NCBI RefSeq assembly: GCF_038039215.1
Contig: NZ_JBBPCL010000001.1
Coordinates: forward strand, 5,084,001 to 5,148,000
Direction: 5' to 3'
Length of the DNA stretch: 64,000 bases
Source of the DNA: Pseudonocardia sp. T1-2H
GTDB lineage: Bacteria > Actinomycetota > Actinomycetes > Mycobacteriales > Pseudonocardiaceae
The translations under genes and the position numbers were made by a program. Every line of letters begins with the position of its first letter. Position 1 is the stretch's first letter. The notes beneath the pieces were generated by a model. The model saw only the letters and a program-made list of their open reading frames with translations. It was not told the origin of the DNA and searched no databases. Below, one piece after another: positions 41,418-50,447 of this stretch.

Positions 41418-41423
41418 GCCGGG

Positions 41424-41891
41424 TCACGTGGGCAGGACGATCTCGCAGGTCTCCTCGTACTCCGCGAGCTGACCGATGCGACGGGCGTGCCGCGGCTCCT
41501 CGGAGAACGGCGTCGTCAGGAACGCCTCGACGATCGCCGCGGCCTCCTCGAACGTGTGCATCCGGGCGCCGACGCCGATGACCTGCGCGTCGTTGTGCTG
41601 CCGGGCGAGCCTCGCGATCTCCGGGCTCCAGGCCAGGGCGGCGCGGCAGCCCTTCACCTTGTTCGCGGCGATCTGCTCGCCGTTGCCGGACCCGCCGATC
41701 ACGACGCCCAGCGAGCTCTCGTCCTCGACCACCCGGCGGGCGGTCTCGAGGCACCAAGCGGGGTAGTCGTCCTCGGGGTCGTAGGTGGGGGCGCCGACGT
41801 CGACGACATCGATGCCCTGCCCGCCCAGGTGTTCCAGGAGACGGGACTTGAGTTCGAAGCCGGCGTGGTCGCTGCCGAGGTAGACGCGCAC
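41424..41891 (-). CDS. rpiB: Ribose-5-phosphate isomerase B
   Basis: The protein has 155 aa. It interconverts ribose 5-phosphate and ribulose 5-phosphate in the pentose phosphate pathway. MRVYLGSDHAGFELKSRLLE is the classic RpiB start, VVIGGSGNGEQIAANKVKGC the phosphate and active-site region in actinobacterial form (Ser in place of the catalytic Cys of E. coli), and NDAQVIGVGARM the following strand. The GTG at 41891 matches the family start. It is upstream of nei2 in one operon. Confidence 0.94.
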   Translation of the reverse strand: MRVYLGSDHAGFELKSRLLEHLGGQGIDVVDVGAPTYDPEDDYPAWCLETARRVVEDESSLGVVIGGSGNGEQIAANKVKGCRAALAWSPEIARLARQHNDAQVIGVGARMHTFEEAAAIVEAFLTTPFSEEPRHARRIGQLAEYEETCEIVLPT

Positions 41892-41985
41892 GGGCAGGAT
41901 CCTGCCTTATGCGGGAGATCGCCGGGGTCGACGGGGTTCCGCACGGCGGGGTCGACGAGCGCGGGCGGATCATGTAGGTCGTGGT

Positions 41986-42354
41986 CTAGCCGGGAACACG
42001 GTCCAGGAAGCCGAGCACGAGACAGACCCGGCCGTCCGCGGCGCGGACCACCGAGTCCGATCCGATGACCGGCGGCTCCTCCCCGTCCGGCCCGAGCCCC
42101 CAGCTGAACCGGACGACGTCGTGGTGCGCGACCGGCTCACCGACCGGCCGGAACACGAAGCCGGGGAACTGCTGCTGCACACCGCCGATCAAGGCGGCGA
42201 TGGCCTCGTGCCCCGTCACGTCCGCGAGCGGGTCGACGTAGCGGGCGTCCTCGGTGAAGACCGCGGCCACGGCCTCGGCGCGGGCGTCGGGGTCGGTGTT
42301 GTTCCAGGCGTCGAGGTAGAAGATCACGCTGTCGAGGGAGATCGTGTTCGTCAT
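41986..42354 (-). CDS. SnoaL-like NTF2-fold protein
   Basis: The protein has 122 aa. The cone-shaped SnoaL/NTF2 fold is seen in YLDAWNNTDPDARAEAVAAV, FTEDARYVDPLADVTGHEAI, then FPGFVFRPVGEPVAHHDVVR, FSWGLGPDG. These bind small hydrophobic ligands or act as isomerases or cyclases, and the role cannot be told here. It is divergent from the MBL-fold hydrolase, with 159 bp between. Confidence 0.85.
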   Translation of the reverse strand: MTNTISLDSVIFYLDAWNNTDPDARAEAVAAVFTEDARYVDPLADVTGHEAIAALIGGVQQQFPGFVFRPVGEPVAHHDVVRFSWGLGPDGEEPPVIGSDSVVRAADGRVCLVLGFLDRVPG

Positions 42355-42513
42355 GACCCGAAGCCTGGTCGCGGTCGGGCCCGGAGTCGATGATCTCGCA
42401 GGTAAAGTCCGCGCGGTGCAGGCCTCCGGGATCGGGCCCGTTGCAGGGGATCACGACGATGCGCTCGTCGAGATCGACACCAGACCGGTCCGAGCCATGA
42501 TCGGACCAGCCTG

Positions 42514-43293
42514 ATGTCGCGTTCGCCGGGCGACTGGCTCGAGCTCGGCGACGGCGTGTTCGCCCGGCGGAACGCGGAGCTGGACCTGACGACGGGGCTG
42601 GTGGTCGGCGCCGACCGGGCGCTGGTGATCGACACCCGGGGCGACGTTGAGCAGGGCGCCGAGCTCCTCGCCGCGGTCCGGGACGTCACGGGTCGGCCGC
42701 TCACGGTCGTCCTCACCCATGCGCACTTCGACCACTGCTTCGGCACGGCCGCTTTCCTCCCGGCGCCGGTGTACGCCCACGCCCGCTGTGCGGCGGCGAT
42801 CACGGCGACGGCGGGCGCCCAGCGGGACCGCTGGGTGCGGCACTACCGCGACCGGGGAGACCGGCCGACGGCGACCGCGCTGGCCGCCACCCCCGACCCG
42901 CCGCTCCCCTCCGCCGCGCCGGACCTCCTCGACCTCGGCGGACGCGCGGTTGCCCTGCTGCACCCGGGCCGCGGGCACACCGACCACGACCTCGTCGTCC
43001 ACGTCCCGGACGCCGGGGTCGTCTTCGCGGGCGACCTCCTGGAGCAGGGCGCTTCCCCGGACTTCGAGGACGCCCACCCGCGGGAGTGGGCCGCCGCCGT
43101 CGCCACGGTGACGGCACTCGGCGCGAGCACGTACGTCCCGGGCCACGGGAACCCGATGACACCGGCGGAGGCGGCGGCACAGCACGCCGAGCTGCGGGTC
43201 GTCGCCGAGCTTGCGACCGCCGTCGCCGAGGGCCGGAGCACCCCGGAGGAGGCGGCCGCTCGCTCCCCCTACCCCGACGTCCCCTGGCCCTGA
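42514..43293 (+). CDS. MBL-fold metallo-hydrolase
   Basis: The protein has 259 aa. The metal-binding motif THAHFDH (His69, His71, Asp73, His74) is followed by HPGRGHTDHDLVVHVPD, FAGDLLEQG and VPGHGNP, all in the usual order, giving a two-metal site. Such hydrolases cleave thioesters, lactones or similar. No signal peptide is present. It is followed after 57 bp by TenA; a joint role is possible but unproven. Confidence 0.9.
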   Translation: MSRSPGDWLELGDGVFARRNAELDLTTGLVVGADRALVIDTRGDVEQGAELLAAVRDVTGRPLTVVLTHAHFDHCFGTAAFLPAPVYAHARCAAAITATAGAQRDRWVRHYRDRGDRPTATALAATPDPPLPSAAPDLLDLGGRAVALLHPGRGHTDHDLVVHVPDAGVVFAGDLLEQGASPDFEDAHPREWAAAVATVTALGASTYVPGHGNPMTPAEAAAQHAELRVVAELATAVAEGRSTPEEAAARSPYPDVPWP

Positions 43294-43350
43294 CCCCCGC
43301 GACTCGCCCGGCCTCAGATCGCGACTCGCGGACGACCTAGGGTCGGTGGG

Positions 43351-43995
43351 GTGGGGAAGTCGGAGAAGTTGCGGGGGCAGTTCGGGGCCGTCTGGGACGC
43401 CGCGGTCGGGCATCGGTTCGTCGACGAGCTGTGGGACGGCTCGCTCGAGCGGACCGTGCTCACCCGGTACCTCGTCCAGGACTTCCAGTTCTGCGACGCG
43501 TTCCTGGCGCTGATGGGCGCGGCGGTCGCGTCGTGTGACGACCCGGACGCCCGGGTCGTCCACGCCCGGCAGGTCGGCCTCGTCGCCGGGGACGAGAACG
43601 ACTTCTTCCACTCCTCCTTCGACGCGCTCGGCGTCTCCACCGCGGAGCGGACCGCGCCCGAGCTCGCCGACCCGACCCGCGGGTTCGTCGCGTTGATGGA
43701 CGGCGCGCGGCACACCGCGGACTACGCCTCGTGCCTCGCCGTGCTGCTCGTCGCGGAGTGGCTGTACCTCGACTGGGCCACTCGGCCCAACTTCGTTGCA
43801 CCTTCGGACCCGATTACCCGGGAATGGATCGACCTGCACCGCGGTCCCGATTTCGAGGCGTGGGTCGCGTTCCTCCGAACCGAGTTCGACCGGGTCACCG
43901 AGCGCCTCGATACCGTTGCCGCGCAACGGGTTTTCGCGTTCTTTGGGGAGGCCGTCGGCCTGGAGCTGGCGTTCTTCGACGCCGCATACGGGTGA
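43351..43995 (+). CDS. TenA family protein, probably TenA_E type
   Basis: The protein has 214 aa and is all-helical. FGAVWDAAVGHRFVDELWDG, LTRYLVQDFQFCDAFLALMG and AGDENDFFHSSFDALGV follow the TenA/thiaminase II pattern. The segment AVLLVAEWLYLDWA replaces the catalytic Cys of TenA_C with Ala and places a Glu nearby, as in the TenA_E subgroup. TenA_E proteins salvage thiamin breakdown products. The start GTG at 43351 is used. The ligase fusion starts 62 bp further on the same strand. Confidence 0.8.
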   Translation: MGKSEKLRGQFGAVWDAAVGHRFVDELWDGSLERTVLTRYLVQDFQFCDAFLALMGAAVASCDDPDARVVHARQVGLVAGDENDFFHSSFDALGVSTAERTAPELADPTRGFVALMDGARHTADYASCLAVLLVAEWLYLDWATRPNFVAPSDPITREWIDLHRGPDFEAWVAFLRTEFDRVTERLDTVAAQRVFAFFGEAVGLELAFFDAAYG

Positions 43996-44057
43996 GGATC
44001 GGGGTACCCGCCACCTGCGCGGCGGCTACCTCGCTGTAACAACGGGCACCTAGCGTC

Positions 44058-46635
44058 ATGGACATGGGTTCCGGAGAGAGATCGCTCCTCGGGGTGGAAG
44101 AGGAGTTCCACGTCGTGAACCTCGAGACCCGCCGCGCGGCGCCTCGCGCGGACCTGCTGCTCCCCGAGCTCGGTGGCGACGAGTTCGCCCCGGAGCTGCT
44201 GCGCTCGCTGGTCGAGACGAACACCCCGCCCTGCTACGAGCTCGACGAGCTCGGGGCCCACCTGCGGCGTCTGCGCACGCGTCTGGAGAGCGTCGCCGAA
44301 CCGCACGGGCTCGGCGTCGTCGCGGCGGGGACCGTCCCGCTCGTCGACCTCACCGGCGACGACATCTCCGCCGGGGCCCGCTACGAGAAGATGCAGCACG
44401 AGTACCAGCTCCTGGTCCGCGAGCAGCACATCTGCGGCGCCCAGGTGCACGTCGACGTGCCGGACCGCGACCTCGCCGTGCAGGTCGTCCGCCGGGTCGC
44501 GCCGTACCTGCCCACGCTGCTGGCCATCTCGGCGAGCTCGCCCTACTGGCGCGGCCACGACTCCGGCTACGCGAGCTACCGCAACATGATCTGGTCCCGC
44601 TGGCCCACCGCGGGGCCCCCCGGCGACGTGGAGACGGCGGCGGACTACGACACGATGGTCGCCGAGCTGATCGCGTCCGGGACGATCAGCGACCCGGGGA
44701 TGGTCTACTTCGACATCCGGCCGAGCGCCCACCTGCCGACCGTCGAGCTGCGCGTCTGCGACGCCTGCCCCGAGGTCGACGACGTGGTGCTGATCGCGGG
44801 CCTGTTCCGCGCCCTCGTCGCGCAGGCCCGCGAGGACACCGACAAGGGGCTGCCGCTGCCCACCCAGCGGCACGAACTGCTGCGCGCGGCGAGCTGGCGG
44901 GCGGCACGCTCGGGGCTGGAGGGCGACCTCGTCGACCTCACCGGGCCCACGCTCGTCAGCCCGCCGCTGCTGCTCGGCCAGCTCGTGGACAGGCTGCGCC
45001 CGCAGCTCGAGGAGCTCGGGGACCGGGAGCAGATCGTCGAGCTTCTCCCGGGCGACCCTGAGCCGGGGCAGCGGCGCCGCCCGGCAGCGCCGGATGTTCG
45101 GCCGGCGCGGGGAGATGGCGGACGTCGTCGACGCGCTACTGGCCCGCACGCAGGGCCGCACGGTCCGCAAGGACCCGCCGCAGGAGGTCCCGCGCGCCTC
45201 CGCGCTGCTCGGCGACTACCGGCCCGGCGGGTACGACGAGGCGGTGACGCCCGACGGCCGGGTCCTGCCGCACTACGGCTGGATGTTCCGCACGCTGGAG
45301 CGGATGGGGCCGCGCGGCATGGCTGCCGCGGAGTCCGCGCTGCGTACGGAGCAACGCGCGCGCGGCGTCACCTTCGGGGTGGCCGAGCCCGGCCAGGAGG
45401 AACGCCTGTTCCCGCTGGACCTGCTGCCGCGGATCGTCACCGCCGAGGACTGGGCCGGGCTCACCGAGGGGCTCACGCAGCGGGTCCGGGCCCTGGAGCT
45501 GTTCGTCCGCGACGTCTACGGGCAACGCCGGATCATCGCCGACGGGCTGATCCCGGCGTCGGTCGTGGACAACGCGCCCGGCCACAACCGCGAGGGTGAG
45601 ATCGTCCCGGAGGACGTCGTCCGGATCGCCGTCGGCGGCATCGACCTGGTGCGCGACGCCGCGGAGAACTGGCTCGTGCTGGAGGACAACCTGCGGGTCC
45701 CGTCCGGCATCGGTTACTCGATCATGAGCCGGCGGCTGATCCGCAGCGTCATGCCGGACCTCGAGCCGCCCGCCGGTGTCGTCCCGCTGGAGGACGTGCC
45801 GGGCCGGCTGCGGGCGGCCCTGCTCAGCGCCACGGAGAAGGGCCGGGCGGGATCGGACGAGGTCGCGCTGCTGAGCGCCGGGCCGTCGGACTCGGCGTTC
45901 TTCGAGCACCAGCTGCTGGCCGAGCAGATGGGCGTCCCGGTCGTCACGCCGCGGGACCTGCAGGTCACCGAGGACGGCGTGTACCTCGTCGACATCGGCG
46001 CCCGGATCCGGCTCTCCGCGCTCTACCGGCGGATCGACGAGGCCGAGCTCATGTCGTCGAAGGGCGCGGACCTGCGGCCGATCGGCCGGGCGCTGGCGTC
46101 CGCGGTCTCCCGCGGGAAGGTCGCGCTGCTCAACGCGCTGGGCAACGGCGTCGCGGACGACAAGCTCGTCTACGCCTACGTCCCGGACATGATCACCTAC
46201 TACCTCGACGAGCCGGTGCGCCTCGGCAGCGTGGCGACCTATCCGTGCGTGGACCCGGAGCGCCGCGAGGAGGTCCTGGACCGGCTCGACGAGCTGGTGC
46301 TCAAGCCCGTCGACGGCTACGGCGGCACCGGCATCGTCATCGGTCCGCACGCGCAGCGCAGCGAGCTGACCGAGGTGGAGAAGGCCATCCGCGAGGAGCC
46401 CGCGAGGTGGGTCGCGCAGGACATGGTGGCGCTCTCCACACATCCGACGTTCGCCGACGGCAGGCTGGAGCCGCGGGCCGTCGACCTGCGGGCCTTCGTG
46501 TTCCAGAGCCAATGCGGGGGACACCCCTACCTCGACGTAGTGCCCGCCGCCTTGAGCCGGGTTGCGCCGGCGGGGAGTCTCATCGTGAACTCGTCCCGCG
46601 GCGGCGGCGCGAAGGACACCTGGATCCTGCGCTGA
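44058..46635 (+). pseudogene. YbdK-type ligase/circularly permuted ATP-grasp fusion, frameshifted once
   Basis: Actinobacteria often carry a single ~850-aa protein that joins a YbdK-like carboxylate-amine ligase to a type-2 circularly permuted ATP-grasp protein. Here the first domain (LGVEEEFHVVNLETRRAAPR, ICGAQVHVDVPDRDLAVQVV, YFDIRPSAHLPTVELRVCDA) is in one frame up to EQIVELLP at about 45050. The second follows in the next frame (RATLSRGSGAARQRRMFGRR, GEMADVVDALLARTQ). One extra C in CTCCCGGGC explains the change, since CTCCGGGC reads ELLRATLS. The whole would ligate a glutamate- or amino-acid-like carboxylate. The next genes are asnO and a peptidase. Confidence 0.8.
45094..46635 (+). CDS. 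Circularly permuted ATP-grasp domain portion (type 2)
   Basis: This intact open frame of 513 aa starts at ATG 45094 and would express the ATP-grasp half alone. It shows GGYDEAVTPDGRVLPHYGWM, FPLDLLPRIVTAEDWAGLTE, ENWLVLEDNLRVPSGIGYSI, ELVLKPVDGYGGTGIVIGPH and SRVAPAGSLIVNSSRGGGAK, the DUF404/407-type signatures. The glycine-rich VDGYGGTGIVIG is the ATP-binding loop. These enzymes use ATP to form an acyl phosphate and join an amine. It ends 44 bp before asnO on the same strand. Confidence 0.85.
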   Translation: MFGRRGEMADVVDALLARTQGRTVRKDPPQEVPRASALLGDYRPGGYDEAVTPDGRVLPHYGWMFRTLERMGPRGMAAAESALRTEQRARGVTFGVAEPGQEERLFPLDLLPRIVTAEDWAGLTEGLTQRVRALELFVRDVYGQRRIIADGLIPASVVDNAPGHNREGEIVPEDVVRIAVGGIDLVRDAAENWLVLEDNLRVPSGIGYSIMSRRLIRSVMPDLEPPAGVVPLEDVPGRLRAALLSATEKGRAGSDEVALLSAGPSDSAFFEHQLLAEQMGVPVVTPRDLQVTEDGVYLVDIGARIRLSALYRRIDEAELMSSKGADLRPIGRALASAVSRGKVALLNALGNGVADDKLVYAYVPDMITYYLDEPVRLGSVATYPCVDPERREEVLDRLDELVLKPVDGYGGTGIVIGPHAQRSELTEVEKAIREEPARWVAQDMVALSTHPTFADGRLEPRAVDLRAFVFQSQCGGHPYLDVVPAALSRVAPAGSLIVNSSRGGGAKDTWILR

Positions 46636-46679
46636 GCGCACCGGCGCGGGACGACACCACTACCCGAGGGAGACCTGAG

Positions 46680-48461
46680 ATGTGCGGGATCGCGGGCGAG
46701 ATCCGGTTCGACGGCCGGAGCGCCGACCCCGGAGCGGTGGCCCGGATCACCGACGCCATGCACCGGCGCGGACCGGACGGCACCGGCGTCCACTCGGCCG
46801 GGCCGATCGCGCTGGGCCATCGCCGGCTGAAGATCATCGACCTGTCCGAGCGCGGCTCCCAGCCGATGGTGGACCCGGCACTCGGCCTGGCCGTCGTCTT
46901 CAACGGCTGCATCTACAACTACAAGGAGCTGCGGTCGGAGCTGGAGGCCGCGGGCTACCGGTTCTTCTCGGACTCCGACACCGAGACCGTCCTCAAGGCC
47001 TACGCGCACTGGGGTGCCGCCTGCGTCGAGCACTTCCTCGGGATGTTCGCGTTCGCCCTCGCCGAGCGGGACACCGGCACGCTCGTGCTGGGCCGCGACC
47101 GGCTCGGGATCAAGCCGCTCTACCTGGCCGAGGGGCCGGGACGGCTGCGCTTCGCGTCGTCGCTGCCCGCGCTGCTCGCCGGGGGCGAGGTCGACACGTC
47201 GATCGACCCGGTCGCGCTGCACCACTACATGACGTTCCACTCCGTCGTCCCCGCGCCGCGGACGATCCTGTCCGGGATCCGCAAGCTGCCGCCCGCGACC
47301 GTCCGCACGATCAACGCCGACGGGACGTCGAGCGACCACGTCTACTGGACGCCCGTGCACTCCCGGCGCAGCGAGTTCGCCGGGATGGGGGCCGAGGAGT
47401 GGAAGGAACGGACCCTCGACGCGCTGCGCCTCGCCGTCCGCCGCCGCATGGTCGCCGACGTCCCGGTCGGCGTCCTGCTCTCGGGCGGGCTGGACTCCTC
47501 GCTGATCGTGGCGCTGCTCGCGGAGGAGGGGCAGACCGCGCTCAAGACGTTCTCGGTCGGGTTCCACGCGGCCGGCGGCGAGAAGGGCGACGAGTTCGAG
47601 TACTCGGACCTGGTCGCCAAGGAGTTCTCGACGGACCACGAGCAGATCCTGGTGGACCCCGCGCGGATGCTGCCCGCCGTCGACGACACGATCTCCGCGA
47701 TGGCCGAGCCCATGGTCAGCCACGACTGCGTGGCCTTCTACCTGCTCTCCGAGCAGGTCGCGAAGTCCGTGACGGTGGTGCAGAGCGGGCAGGGCGCGGA
47801 CGAGGTGTTCGCCGGGTACGACTGGTATCCGCCGCTCGCGCGCACCCCGCGGAGCAAGGCCGTCGAGACCTACGCGGGCGTGTTCACCGACCGCCCGCAC
47901 TCCGACATGGCCGATATCCTGGAGAAGGAATGGCTGCTCGACCACGATCCGTCGCGCGCCTTCATCGCCGAGCACTTCGCGGCGGAGGGGGCGGACGAAA
48001 CCCTCGACGCCGCCCTGAGGCTGGACAGCACCGTCATGCTCGTCGACGATCCGGTCAAGCGGGTCGACAACATGACCATGGCCTGGGGACTGGAAGCGCG
48101 CGTTCCTTTCCTGGACCATGAGCTCGTGGAGCTCGCCGCCGCGTGCCCACCCGAGTTCAAGCTGGCGCACGGCGGGAAGGGCGTGCTGAAGGAGGCGGCC
48201 CGCGGGGTCGTCCCGGACGGTGTGATCGACCGGCCGAAGGGGTACTTCCCCGTTCCGGCCATCCGGCACCTCGAGGGTCCGTTCCTCGAACGGGTGCGGG
48301 ACGCCGTGACCGACCCGGTCGCGAAGGCACGAGGCCTGGTCCGGAGCGAATGGCTGGACCGTATGCTCGCGGATCCGAACACCCAACGCACCAATCTGGG
48401 CTCGAACGCGCTGTGGCAGGTGGCACTGCTGGAGATGTGGTTACAGGAGAGGGGGATCTAG
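46680..48461 (+). CDS. asnO: N-acetylglutaminylglutamine amidotransferase-like asparagine synthase
   Basis: The protein has 593 aa. Cys2 after the initiator Met (MCGIAGEIRFDGRSADPGAV) is the glutaminase nucleophile; the glutamine pocket has FNGCIYNYKELRSEL. The synthetase domain has VPVGVLLSGGLDSSLIVALL (the PP loop). HHYMTFHSVVPAPRTILSGI and VQSGQGADEVFAGYDWYPPL are signatures I associate with the AsnO that makes the amide of N-acetylglutaminylglutamine, an osmolyte. The GNAT/ATP-grasp partner (ngg) is not next to it. The peptidase starts 2 bp downstream, so the operon is tight. The start ATG at 46680 follows a GAGGGAG site. Confidence 0.9.
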   Translation: MCGIAGEIRFDGRSADPGAVARITDAMHRRGPDGTGVHSAGPIALGHRRLKIIDLSERGSQPMVDPALGLAVVFNGCIYNYKELRSELEAAGYRFFSDSDTETVLKAYAHWGAACVEHFLGMFAFALAERDTGTLVLGRDRLGIKPLYLAEGPGRLRFASSLPALLAGGEVDTSIDPVALHHYMTFHSVVPAPRTILSGIRKLPPATVRTINADGTSSDHVYWTPVHSRRSEFAGMGAEEWKERTLDALRLAVRRRMVADVPVGVLLSGGLDSSLIVALLAEEGQTALKTFSVGFHAAGGEKGDEFEYSDLVAKEFSTDHEQILVDPARMLPAVDDTISAMAEPMVSHDCVAFYLLSEQVAKSVTVVQSGQGADEVFAGYDWYPPLARTPRSKAVETYAGVFTDRPHSDMADILEKEWLLDHDPSRAFIAEHFAAEGADETLDAALRLDSTVMLVDDPVKRVDNMTMAWGLEARVPFLDHELVELAAACPPEFKLAHGGKGVLKEAARGVVPDGVIDRPKGYFPVPAIRHLEGPFLERVRDAVTDPVAKARGLVRSEWLDRMLADPNTQRTNLGSNALWQVALLEMWLQERGI

Positions 48462-48463
48462 GG

Positions 48464-50425
48464 ATGCACGACGGTCTCGACGTGGATGCCATGGCCTTCA
48501 TGGCCTTCACCGACCGCCGCCGCGCGCAGCTCGCAGGCGAGATCGGTCCCTCGGCCGAGCACCTCTTCAGCCCGGCCTACACCGATCCCGTGCCCTCCCC
48601 GGACGGCACCCTGATCGCCTGGATCTCCGATCGCGACGGCCGGCCCCGCGCCTACGTCGCCGAGCTGCCGCCCACCGGCTCCGACCTGCCCGTCGAGCAG
48701 CCGTTGCAGGCCCTGGACACCGAGGTGGACCCGGACGCGCCCTGCGACGTCAAGGCGGTCAGCTGGTCCCCGGACGGCACGCTGCTGGCCTGCGAGGTCG
48801 CTCCCGGTGGTGGGGAGCGGACCCGGGTGCTGCTCCTGAGCCCGGACGGGGTCGAGCGCCGCGAGATCGCGCCCGGGGCCTGCGCGGTGACCCTCGGCGC
48901 CTGGTCCCCCACCGGGCGCCAGCTCGGCGTCACGATCTTCGCCGGGAGCGGCGACGGCAACGGCTCGGCCTGCCTGGTGGACCTGCGGGACGGCTCGTCG
49001 ACGGTGCTGGCCTGCGGGCCCGCCGTCCGGGTCTGCGCGGTCAGCGGTGACGGGCGCCGGGCCGTGGTGCGCACCGGCCGCCGCGGCGCGCGGAGCCTCG
49101 AGCTCATCGACCTCTGGACCGGGCGCCGGACGGACCTGCTCGCCGGCGGCGAAGCGACCGTCGCGGACGGCCGCTTCGGCGTCACCGGCGGCACGCTCTA
49201 CCTGCACACCGACGCCGGACGCGAGCGTCCGGCGCTGCTCGCCGTCTCCCTCGGGGAGGGCGACGAGGTGTCCCTGTCCTGGGAGATCGCCGCCCGCGCG
49301 GACGACGACCTCGACGTCGTCGCCCTGGACCCGGCGGGCGCCCGCGCCGCGCTCGTCTGGAACGTCGACGGGCGCAGCGAGATGGAGCTCGTGGACCTGC
49401 GGACCGGGCTCACCGGGCCGTTGCCGGAGCCGCCCGGGGACGTCATCACCAACGTGGCGTTCTCCCGGGAGGGGCACGCGCTGCTCGTCGCGAGCGAGGG
49501 ACCGGCCGTGCCGCGGAACATCGCGCGCATCGGGCTGGACCCGGACGTCCCGTTCTCACAGGCCACGGCCCTGCTGCCGGCCGGGCCGGACGACGTCACC
49601 CTCGACGCGCTGGAGCAGTTCGTCACGCCCACGCTGCACGAGTTCACCGGCGAGGACGGCCTGAGGCTCTCGGGCTGGCTGTTCCGCCCGCGGACCGCCT
49701 TCGGTGCCCAGCCGCCGGGAAGGCTACCGACGCTGCTGTGGCTGCACGGCGGTCCCGAGGCGCAGGAGCGGCCGATCTTCCAGCCGCTGTTCCAGGCGCT
49801 GGTCGCCGAGGGGATCCAGGTGTTCGCGCCGAACGTGCGCGGCTCCGGCGGCTTCGGCCGCGCGTTCTCCCAGGCGGACGATCTGGACCGGCGGTTCACG
49901 GCGATCACCGACGTCCGCGCCGCGGTCACGTTCCTCACCGACTCCGGGCTCGCGGATGCGAACCGGGTCGGGGTCTCGGGCCGGTCCTACGGCGGCTACC
50001 TGACCCTCGTCGCGCTCGCCTGGTTCCCGGACCTGTTCCGGGTCGGGGTGGACGTGTGCGGGATGTCGGACCTCGAGACGTTCTACACGGACACCGAGCC
50101 GTGGATCGCCGCCGCGGCGACCACGAAGTACGGGGACCCGGAGACGGACCGGGAGCTGCTGCGCGCGCTCTCGCCGATCCACAGCGCGGACCGGATCACC
50201 GCGCCGCTGATGGTCGTCCACGGCCGCTACGACACCAACGTGCCGCTCGGCGAGGCGGAGCGGATCGTCGAGGTCCTGCGGGAGAAGGGCGCGGCCCCGA
50301 AGTTCCTGCTGTTCGACGACGAGGGCCACGAGACCCACGGGGTCGCGAACCGCGCGGAGTTCGTGGGCGAGGTCGTGCGGTGGGTCGGGGGGAACCTGCA
50401 GGAGGCGGACTCCCGGACCGCCTGA
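48464..50425 (+). CDS. S9 family serine peptidase (prolyl oligopeptidase-like)
   Basis: The protein has 653 aa. An N-terminal beta-propeller-like region of ~400 residues (repeated SWSPDGTLLA and SPDG units) precedes the alpha/beta hydrolase domain: LWLHGGPEAQERPIFQPLFQ (oxyanion), the nucleophile Ser508 in GVSGRSYGGYL, Asp in VHGRYDTNVPLG, and His in DDEGHETHG. The enzyme cleaves short peptides. It starts 2 bp after the asnO stop, and a peptidase is the regular third member of the asnO trio cassette, so it probably trims or recycles the dipeptide product. Cytoplasmic, no signal peptide. Confidence 0.93.
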   Translation: MHDGLDVDAMAFMAFTDRRRAQLAGEIGPSAEHLFSPAYTDPVPSPDGTLIAWISDRDGRPRAYVAELPPTGSDLPVEQPLQALDTEVDPDAPCDVKAVSWSPDGTLLACEVAPGGGERTRVLLLSPDGVERREIAPGACAVTLGAWSPTGRQLGVTIFAGSGDGNGSACLVDLRDGSSTVLACGPAVRVCAVSGDGRRAVVRTGRRGARSLELIDLWTGRRTDLLAGGEATVADGRFGVTGGTLYLHTDAGRERPALLAVSLGEGDEVSLSWEIAARADDDLDVVALDPAGARAALVWNVDGRSEMELVDLRTGLTGPLPEPPGDVITNVAFSREGHALLVASEGPAVPRNIARIGLDPDVPFSQATALLPAGPDDVTLDALEQFVTPTLHEFTGEDGLRLSGWLFRPRTAFGAQPPGRLPTLLWLHGGPEAQERPIFQPLFQALVAEGIQVFAPNVRGSGGFGRAFSQADDLDRRFTAITDVRAAVTFLTDSGLADANRVGVSGRSYGGYLTLVALAWFPDLFRVGVDVCGMSDLETFYTDTEPWIAAAATTKYGDPETDRELLRALSPIHSADRITAPLMVVHGRYDTNVPLGEAERIVEVLREKGAAPKFLLFDDEGHETHGVANRAEFVGEVVRWVGGNLQEADSRTA

Positions 50426-50447
50426 CCGTTAACGCGGTGGAGGCGCC

